From contig CYKH01000450.1 of assembly GCA_001460835.1 (NCBI GenBank), forward strand, positions 5,564 through 69,563: a stretch of DNA of 64,000 nucleotides. The letters are read 5' to 3'. This document shows, one piece after another, positions 57,931 to 64,000 of the stretch (positions are counted from its first letter, which is position 1; every line of letters begins with the position of its first letter). The stretch is from Bodo saltans (Eukaryota; Euglenozoa; Kinetoplastea; Eubodonida; Bodonidae). The notes beneath the pieces are model-generated. The model had not been told where the DNA came from. It searched no databases and worked only from the letters and a program-made list of their open reading frames with translations. The translations under genes were made by a program, and so were the position numbers.

Positions 57931-59164
57931 GGAAGAATGGCTTCATGAACTTCTCACTCAGAGGCCAGTAGAGACGGTTAGATACTCGTTTCATTACTTC
58001 CGCAGAGGTGCCTCTTCACGCTACCAACCAGAAATCATTCAAACGTTCCTTCCAGACGACGCAGACGGTCTTGATCGATCGCGTCTCTCTGCTATGAGCC
58101 CTGGTGAGAAGTACGGACGAAGTCGCTCGCCGCTGCAACCAGGTGATGCGCGACTGTCACGGCTGTCACCTAGCGTCTCTCCCAGCGCTCCCCCACTTCC
58201 AAGTGATGATGAACATGATGGCTATATGGGTGATGTCTCCCCAAGGCCAGCAAGCTCGCGCAATATTTCACCAAATGAACAACGAGGCTTACTGGAGGCA
58301 CCGCGGCAAGCTGAGTGGGCAAGGTCCCCTCGAGATGGTACCCCATCACGCCACAGTCATCGGTCTGACGGATCACACTCACCGCACGAAGGTACTCACA
58401 AGCATCTCAACGGTATGTTGTCGTCCTCGTCGGTATCTGTGTCTCCTGTTAGTTCACCCGAAGCGTCTCCTATCACTAGACCAGCCGTACCTCCTCGAGT
58501 GAAAATTTTAGTTCTTGTCTACTCACACGAGCGTTGTCGTGAGCTTGCCTATGGTGCAATGGAAGGCCTTCACGAAGCTGACACATTTGATGTGGAACCG
58601 CATTTGTATCGGTTTCCGATCGCCACTGGTGCCACTGGCGGAAACCTGCGGTCGGTCGTGACAAGCGATGGACTTGCTCACACTGGCGACGTCGTGGAGG
58701 ACTTTGAGGATGATGACCCTCGATACATTCCGTTCCTTCCCTCTGTTGCCAGCTTACCAACTTACGATGGATTTGTGTTCGTGATGCATTCACGCCTTGG
58801 AGGGCGTCCAGCTGACGTCCATGCACTTCTAGACGCAACAGGCGGTTTGTGGATGACGGGTGCGTTGGTTGGCAAGCCTGCAGCAACAATGATTGCCACA
58901 TTTGCCCAGCACAGTGGACTGGAGTTTGCTCATCGTCAATTTCACACAGCATTGCTCCACCACGGCTGCGTTATCGTTGGTGCGAATCCACAAGATTTGG
59001 CCGCAGATGGGATAAAGAATATTGGTGGGAGTAGCCCTTATGGCGCAGGTACCGTTACTGGGGTGGATGGATTACATGCCCCATCATCGCAAGATCTTTT
59101 CGTAGCAAAGCGTCAGGCGTTGAGACTCGCGCAAATTGCTGCGAAGTTTCAAAAGCAGTCTTGA
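57779..59164 (+). CDS. WrbA-like flavodoxin domain protein with N-terminal RIIa remnant
   Basis: The frame has 461 residues from ATG 57779, inside the second copy of the duplication. It starts with the second half of an RIIa domain (PSNPFQFLTDLLSPL). A conserved YFGQLRIDIILEEWLHELLT segment and a Ser/Pro-rich linker follow. From ~240 there is a WrbA/NAD(P)H:quinone oxidoreductase-type flavodoxin domain: KILVLVYSHERCRELAYGAM, TYDGFVFVMHSRLGGRPADV, TGGLWMTGALVGKPAATM, HTALLHHGCVIVGA, GGSSPYGAGTVTGVDG. WrbA enzymes bind FMN and reduce quinones by two electrons. Here the usual TxTG phosphate loop is replaced by YSHER, and sites contacting FMN are partly changed. The intact gene would be an RIIa-linker-WrbA fusion, perhaps tethered in the flagellum. 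Confidence 0.8.
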   Translation: MPSNPFQFLTDLLSPLVDSDGLLMPQVPPPQRPLPATQKDYFGQLRIDIILEEWLHELLTQRPVETVRYSFHYFRRGASSRYQPEIIQTFLPDDADGLDRSRLSAMSPGEKYGRSRSPLQPGDARLSRLSPSVSPSAPPLPSDDEHDGYMGDVSPRPASSRNISPNEQRGLLEAPRQAEWARSPRDGTPSRHSHRSDGSHSPHEGTHKHLNGMLSSSSVSVSPVSSPEASPITRPAVPPRVKILVLVYSHERCRELAYGAMEGLHEADTFDVEPHLYRFPIATGATGGNLRSVVTSDGLAHTGDVVEDFEDDDPRYIPFLPSVASLPTYDGFVFVMHSRLGGRPADVHALLDATGGLWMTGALVGKPAATMIATFAQHSGLEFAHRQFHTALLHHGCVIVGANPQDLAADGIKNIGGSSPYGAGTVTGVDGLHAPSSQDLFVAKRQALRLAQIAAKFQKQS

Positions 59165-59323
59165 TAGATGGACTAGGACTCTTAGAGCCTCGCGTCATTT
59201 TCTTTTCGTTCGAATTTGTATACGTTGATGCCCTTCACTCGAAATGCGCTGAGATCCAAAATGTAATTTCTTCTCTTGTTTTTTGATCGCGTGTTTTCAA
59301 TGCTTTAGACACTCTACTCGACA

Positions 59324-61117
59324 ATGACAGCAGCTCGTCATCTTGCGGTTTTCGGATGTGGCCACGACGGTCGGTTGGGTTTGGGATCTGGTGACAAGAA
59401 CATCTTGGTACCGTCAGTTTCAGATTATTTCGACGAGAACAGACGCATGATTGGAACAATTGTCTCAATTCACGTGGGTGGCTACCACACAATTGTCCGC
59501 ACAACAGAAGGAGTGTACGGTTTTGGGGCTAACGATGAAGGGCAACTCGGAACAGGCGAGAAGTCTCAGTGTTACAAAACGCCGACAAGGATTGAATTCT
59601 TCGGCGATGGAAGCAACCTCATCTCAATTGCATGTGGCTCCCTGCACACCGTTGCGCTCATGCGTAGCGGTGTGTACTCTAGTGGCTCCAACACGTTTGG
59701 TCAGCTTGGTCTTGGCGATGCAGACTCTAGGATCAATTTCACTAAAATCGAAAGCCCTTTCTTTGCATCTGTTGAAGAGAGTGGGTTGGCATATGATACC
59801 GTCGTGTCTCATGTTTCCTGTGGAACATACCACACACTCCTTGCATTGAAGAAGACGCTGATTCCTGTCGATCTTGTTCATCAGCCAACGATGTCACTGG
59901 TCAAATCAACTGAGTCCAGAGTGGAAGAGCTCATCTTCTATCCCTGCATTGTGCTCGCATGTGGCAAAGGAGACTATGGAGAACTAGGGTACGATGCAAC
60001 GTCGTGGGATGAGATGGCATCGCGTGAGCAGCGCTTGAAAAACGTCATCAAATCTAGGGCTCACGACATGTCGCAGGGAGCTGCGCAAGACGATACACTT
60101 GCTGCAGCACAAAGTAGCGCAATTTACGACGGAGCACCAATGAAGAAACCATTTCAATTCAAGAAATCTGCAAAAATTCGTCGTGCTGAATTTTATCACA
60201 CGCACCTGAAACCCTGCCAGTTTCCGCTTCTTGATGAACATGCGCGCAAGTGGTCAGATCTCAACAACGATGATGACAGCAGCAACAAAAATCAACAGCA
60301 GCTTCGAATTGTCGCACTTCATGCTTCGCATTTGCATTCCTCCGTTGTGATTGAAGTTTCCAGCCCAGATCTGGTGACGCCAGTGACGCAAACGTATCAC
60401 TTTGGGTGCTACTACTGCGGAGGCGTTGAAGGGAATGAATCATCGATACCCCGTACATTGAATGAGATCCTTGCGCATTCAGCAGCGAAGTTTGATCCAA
60501 GAGCGACTGACTCTGCATCGCTTCACTTGCATGGTGGCGACGAAGTCCTCTTCGTGTCCTCTGCATCTAAGAATGGAGGTTATCTTCAAGGCACGGAAGA
60601 CGAAACACTGACGCCCTTCTTTGTACTTGGCAAAGGCAACATTGGAACAAAAAACGATGATGCGTTTGAGACCAACCTCGTGAGCGTCCCTTTGTCATCT
60701 TCGTCGTCACGTGAACGCGCAGGGCCAGCGTCAGACAGTGGATCAATCTTAGTGCACGGTCGCACTCATTTTCTTATTTGGAAGCACGTTGGTGATTTCG
60801 ATGAAGTGTTTTCCTTCGGCGACTCCGTGTTTGGGCAATGTGGTGTTCTCCAGCCTGATGGAGTTGACCAAGTTCTTGCACCCACTCTTCTCTTGAAGAC
60901 TGGGGATTTCATCCCTGTCGCCCCTCGCGGAGCTCAAAGGAAGCGCGGTGAAGGTGGCAATCAGCTCTCTTCCGCCTCAGCGGAAACTACTGGTGTTACC
61001 CTTGGGAGGGTTGTAGATGTACAATGTGGGGCGAAGCACTCCGTTGTGTTGTTCGAAGCAGCGCCAGCTGCCGTTTCAGGCGACGAAAGCACCGCCGTTG
61101 TTGCAGTGCTTTCTTGA
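59324..61117 (+). CDS. RCC1-repeat (beta-propeller) protein
   Basis: The protein has 597 residues from ATG 59324; a TTTTCAATGCTTTAG acceptor ends at 59308. RCC1 repeats are visible at the N-terminus (AVFGCGHDGRLGLGSGDKN, GVYGFGANDEGQLGTGEKS, GVYSSGSNTFGQLGLGDAD), each followed by the strand with (S/H)xxCGxxHT: IACGSLHTVALM, VSCGTYHTLLAL. More degenerate blades follow (LACGKGDYGELGYD, VFSFGDSVFGQCGVL, VQCGAKHSVVLF), making a seven-bladed propeller plausible with a large insert at ~240-480. RCC1 proteins range from the Ran exchange factor to ubiquitin-ligase and ciliary scaffolds. This one lacks a recognisable nuclear signal, and the large insert argues against the canonical Ran GEF. Function is unknown. 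Confidence 0.8.
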   Translation: MTAARHLAVFGCGHDGRLGLGSGDKNILVPSVSDYFDENRRMIGTIVSIHVGGYHTIVRTTEGVYGFGANDEGQLGTGEKSQCYKTPTRIEFFGDGSNLISIACGSLHTVALMRSGVYSSGSNTFGQLGLGDADSRINFTKIESPFFASVEESGLAYDTVVSHVSCGTYHTLLALKKTLIPVDLVHQPTMSLVKSTESRVEELIFYPCIVLACGKGDYGELGYDATSWDEMASREQRLKNVIKSRAHDMSQGAAQDDTLAAAQSSAIYDGAPMKKPFQFKKSAKIRRAEFYHTHLKPCQFPLLDEHARKWSDLNNDDDSSNKNQQQLRIVALHASHLHSSVVIEVSSPDLVTPVTQTYHFGCYYCGGVEGNESSIPRTLNEILAHSAAKFDPRATDSASLHLHGGDEVLFVSSASKNGGYLQGTEDETLTPFFVLGKGNIGTKNDDAFETNLVSVPLSSSSSRERAGPASDSGSILVHGRTHFLIWKHVGDFDEVFSFGDSVFGQCGVLQPDGVDQVLAPTLLLKTGDFIPVAPRGAQRKRGEGGNQLSSASAETTGVTLGRVVDVQCGAKHSVVLFEAAPAAVSGDESTAVVAVLS

Positions 61118-61271
61118 GTTGTTATTCAATTTCTATTTACACTCAATTTTCGCCGTAATTTTGAATTTTGGCTTGGGCGAAATGAGCGCCTGTTCCTCTC
61201 ACTTCATATTGTGTTTTTTTATTCCTTAAGTGTGCGAAGAGACCAAGAGCCAGCACACAAAGTTGACGCTC

Positions 61272-63923
61272 ATGCAGCGTCAACAGTTGAACGTCCAGGC
61301 GATCTTATTTGCCGTCGTTGGCGTCGCCATCATAAGTTTACTCTCTTCAACAGCACTCAGTGCGACATTTCCAGTGTGTAACGTCACAACCAACTGCTCG
61401 TCGCACGCATCAACCGTCACTAACGCAACACCTGATAATTCTGTTTGTACTTGCTCGTGTTCCCAACAGTGGTCTGGCGCTACTTGTGCAACATGTCCGA
61501 CTCGTTTTAATCAGACGACGTGCAGCTCGTGTGCAGCTGCTTATAACCAATCGACGTATCCATTATGCAACATCACATCGTGCTCGCAATACTGCAATGC
61601 TGACTTCTCTAGATCCTATAGCGGAACTCCATCGACAGGATGTTCCTGCGTGTGCAAAGGTGAAGCCATCCAGCCAACTTGTGAGTGTCCCGCGAAGTAT
61701 TTGCAGACCCCTCAGGCTGCATGTGCCCTGTGTGCCTTCGGCTATGATCAAACGACGTACCCTCAATGCATTAAATCCTGTAATCTCACTTCGGACTGTC
61801 CTCCCCGCACTGTCTCTGTCACAGGCAACATCGAAACTGGTTGTAAGTGCGTGTGCCTTGGCGGTTGGACTGGTGTGAACTGTAGCGTTTGTCCGCCATC
61901 TTGGGACGAGCCCTCCGGCTGCATTAGTTGCGCCGCTGGGTACTCGCTCATCAATAGTAGTTGTATTGTTTGTGGTGTTGCGAACTGCTCATATCATGGA
62001 TCCCCCATTGTGTCGACGGTTAAGTGTGCGTGCAACTGTCAGAACCAATGGCTTGGAGATACATGTAACGCATGCCCCATACAATACGACAGCACCAATA
62101 ATTGCAATGGGTGCAACACAGAGATGGGTTACAAGGACGTCGATGGCGTCTGTGTTGCGCCATGTACATCGTTCAACAATTGCACGAATCGTGGTACTGA
62201 CCCTGTTCTCCTCAACATGACTTCGTTGCAATGCGAATGTGTTTGTCAAAATCAATGGTCCGGCCCTAAGTGCACCGATTGTTTGTACCCGTACGATATT
62301 ACGGCAAACTGTGCCAAATGTTTACCAGGAATGAGAGGGTACCCAAACTGCACAAATATTTCGTACTCAGTATCGTTCTCAAAATCTCTCGGCATCACTC
62401 CCTCGGTTCCGCTGAAGAAATTGAGAAGCCGCACTGCCAACACCACTTCTATCACGTTCAGTGCAGCATCAAGTTTGTCCGCCAGCAAGATCATCATACG
62501 CAAACCGTCTAAGACGCGCTCGAACACAACCACCAAGACTCCTTCGAAATCGTTAATTGTGCCACCGACGAAAACTAGAACAAGGACGTCAAGAACATCT
62601 TCAAAGACCCGAGAACTCACTGCAAGCAAGTCCCACACTCGAACTCGAGTTCGTAGACCAACGCACACGCCCACTCCGTCGTTGTCGAACGCAAGTTCAG
62701 CAACCAAAACGGTATCGTCAATGACAACATCAGGGACGCCCACCATCACTGAAAGTCTTTGCGCTAATACAATCGGTGATTGTCTATTTCGAACAAACAA
62801 TAGTCTGTTCGACGAGCCCCCGGTGCACTGCTTCTGCCAATGTCGGAATCAATGGTCGGAGATGTTTTGCAACTACTGTCGACCACGATACAATGAGACT
62901 GCAGACTGCGGTGAGTGCTACGACGGGAAAGATCGAAAGTTTGTCATTTATCCAACATGCGACAATATTCTGTATATCACAGCAAACCTCACCGTACCGC
63001 TGCGAGATGCTTCTGTGTTGCCCAGACTCGTAAGAGACGATTACTTTCGTGCAATCGCTGCGGACGTTACCACGTTCATCAACGAGACGTTGCGTTGTAA
63101 CAAGTGGTCGCACAACATCACTGCCTATGTGATTTCATGGCTTGGTGACAGCAATTTTGTCCTTGACATGGAATTGCTGGATCTCGATGTTGCGAATAAC
63201 ACCGTTGCAGCAGAGTGTGTCCTTGATGGGTTGGCCCACAACCTCCAAGATTTAGAATTCACACAAACGTCAGTGACGGTGGCAAGAAACGGTGGTGCGG
63301 CGGAGCCATCTGCTGCCTCTGACGCGTCGAGGTATTTTGATTTGTCCAAGACGGTGATGGCCGTGAATGAGAAATCGGGGTACAACTCCTCTGCAACGCC
63401 AATCAATCCTTGTGACCCGTACTGGTGCCACAACATCCCGCCTATCACAGACCCTACATCTCCAGACTTAACATGGGTAATTGTGGTTTTTTCGATCATA
63501 GGCGCCATCCTTCTCACTGCAGCGGCTGTGTATTTCTTGTGGTATCGACCAAGGGAGCAGTTCCGGTTGGCGTACCGGTACAAACGTGGTGCTGATGTAG
63601 ATTATCGCAGAGTGCGCGATATGGGTGGGCTGGAGGTTGAGTGGTGCGCGATGGTCGAAAACGGTGGACTTGCCAAAGTTCCATTAGAAGAAGAATCTAT
63701 CGAATTAAGTGGCAAGACTGAACGACGCTTTTCCGTTGCGCAGGAGACTGAAACGCCAGTTCTGCCATCAAAAGAGCAGCCTGCAGCACCTCACAACGAC
63801 GCATCTACTACTAACCATCAAGTGCAGTCACATTCAAATGAGGCGGACCCCGTAACAGAAGGCTCACAATCAGTGCCAAAAGTTCTTTCTGATGTTCAAA
63901 AAGAAATGTTTGACACAATTTGA
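61272..63923 (+). CDS. Type I surface protein with EGF/laminin-like cysteine repeats
   Basis: The protein has 883 residues from ATG 61272. A signal peptide (VQAILFAVVGVAIISLLSST) precedes about five repeats of a cysteine unit, C-x-C-x-x-Q-W-x-G-x-x-C-x-x-C-P (for example CSQQWSGATCATCPTRF, CQNQWSGPKCTDCLYPY). A Ser/Thr/Lys-rich mucin-like stretch (~370-500, TKTPSKSLIVPPTKTRTRTS) follows, then a sixth cysteine unit, a ~170-residue globular segment with several N-glycan sites, one TM helix at ~734-756 (WVIVVFSIIGAILLTAAAVY) and a cytoplasmic tail of ~125 residues. The layout suits cell-surface recognition or adhesion in a phagotrophic flagellate. No catalytic motif is seen. An acceptor (TTTTTTTATTCCTTAAG) ends 41 bases upstream. 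Confidence 0.8.
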   Translation: MQRQQLNVQAILFAVVGVAIISLLSSTALSATFPVCNVTTNCSSHASTVTNATPDNSVCTCSCSQQWSGATCATCPTRFNQTTCSSCAAAYNQSTYPLCNITSCSQYCNADFSRSYSGTPSTGCSCVCKGEAIQPTCECPAKYLQTPQAACALCAFGYDQTTYPQCIKSCNLTSDCPPRTVSVTGNIETGCKCVCLGGWTGVNCSVCPPSWDEPSGCISCAAGYSLINSSCIVCGVANCSYHGSPIVSTVKCACNCQNQWLGDTCNACPIQYDSTNNCNGCNTEMGYKDVDGVCVAPCTSFNNCTNRGTDPVLLNMTSLQCECVCQNQWSGPKCTDCLYPYDITANCAKCLPGMRGYPNCTNISYSVSFSKSLGITPSVPLKKLRSRTANTTSITFSAASSLSASKIIIRKPSKTRSNTTTKTPSKSLIVPPTKTRTRTSRTSSKTRELTASKSHTRTRVRRPTHTPTPSLSNASSATKTVSSMTTSGTPTITESLCANTIGDCLFRTNNSLFDEPPVHCFCQCRNQWSEMFCNYCRPRYNETADCGECYDGKDRKFVIYPTCDNILYITANLTVPLRDASVLPRLVRDDYFRAIAADVTTFINETLRCNKWSHNITAYVISWLGDSNFVLDMELLDLDVANNTVAAECVLDGLAHNLQDLEFTQTSVTVARNGGAAEPSAASDASRYFDLSKTVMAVNEKSGYNSSATPINPCDPYWCHNIPPITDPTSPDLTWVIVVFSIIGAILLTAAAVYFLWYRPREQFRLAYRYKRGADVDYRRVRDMGGLEVEWCAMVENGGLAKVPLEEESIELSGKTERRFSVAQETETPVLPSKEQPAAPHNDASTTNHQVQSHSNEADPVTEGSQSVPKVLSDVQKEMFDTI

Positions 63924-64000
63924 ATTGATGGTTTCTACTTTTTAGATGTTTTAGAGGTTTCACTTTTCTTGATTTCTTCAGTTTTGTTGTTTTGAAAACA

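Overview
The window looks like part of a nuclear chromosome of a free-living bodonid kinetoplastid, closest in style to Bodo saltans. That placement is an inference from gene content and layout; no search was run. All credible protein genes lie on the + strand. They are intronless, 0.1-1.6 kb apart, and usually preceded by a pyrimidine-rich tract and an AG. This is the layout of a polycistronic unit processed by spliced-leader trans-splicing and polyadenylation. No rRNA, tRNA, CRISPR array, LINE, SINE, DNA transposon or virus-like element was recognised. Two 300-base runs of N (12255-12554 and 29948-30247) are assembly gaps, and each cuts at least one gene.

Layout. 1-1.7 kb: two START lipid-binding domains in one frame separated by a TAG. 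2.3-8.9 kb: two tandem PIF1-type helicases with mitochondrial-type N-termini. 9.8-12.3 kb: a secreted FG-GAP/glycine-rich protein, then the gap, then the C-terminus of a Polo-like kinase with one polo box. 13.8-16.2 kb: tandem phytanoyl-CoA-dioxygenase-like enzymes. 16.5-17.2 kb: a 14-3-3 gene with highly biased codons. 17.8-23.0 kb: a C2-domain protein and a CAMKK/LKB1-like kinase. 23.6-26.9 kb: two related CCCH zinc-finger genes around a repeat-rich spacer. 27.8-29.6 kb: a golgin-like membrane coiled-coil protein. 30.2-39.2 kb: two large 6TM-cyclase-6TM-cyclase proteins. 39.4-41.2 kb: two unknown proteins. 41.4-43.4 kb: two more CCCH genes. 44.7-47.2 kb: a DUF2779-type nuclease of bacterial style. 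47.4-54.0 kb: a double universal-stress-protein-like protein, a TTLL polyglutamylase and a coiled-coil protein. 54.2-56.6 kb: a disrupted ERB1/BOP1 gene. 56.9-59.2 kb: a protein with two RIIa-like segments, then an RIIa-WrbA fusion split by a duplication. 59.3-63.9 kb: an RCC1-repeat protein and an EGF-like surface protein.

The genes are not an operon in the metabolic sense. Gene control in this lineage is mostly post-transcriptional. The four CCCH proteins all carry an HNPY motif of the kind that recruits the MKT1 mRNA-stabilising complex in trypanosomes, so they are probably regulators of mRNA fate. Several genes point to flagellum, cytoskeleton and signalling roles: RIIa docking domains, TTLL polyglutamylase, Polo kinase, cyclase-like proteins and 14-3-3. 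A recurring oddity is short tandem duplication (53-190 bp) at six places. Two of these break reading frames and may be real or assembly artefacts.
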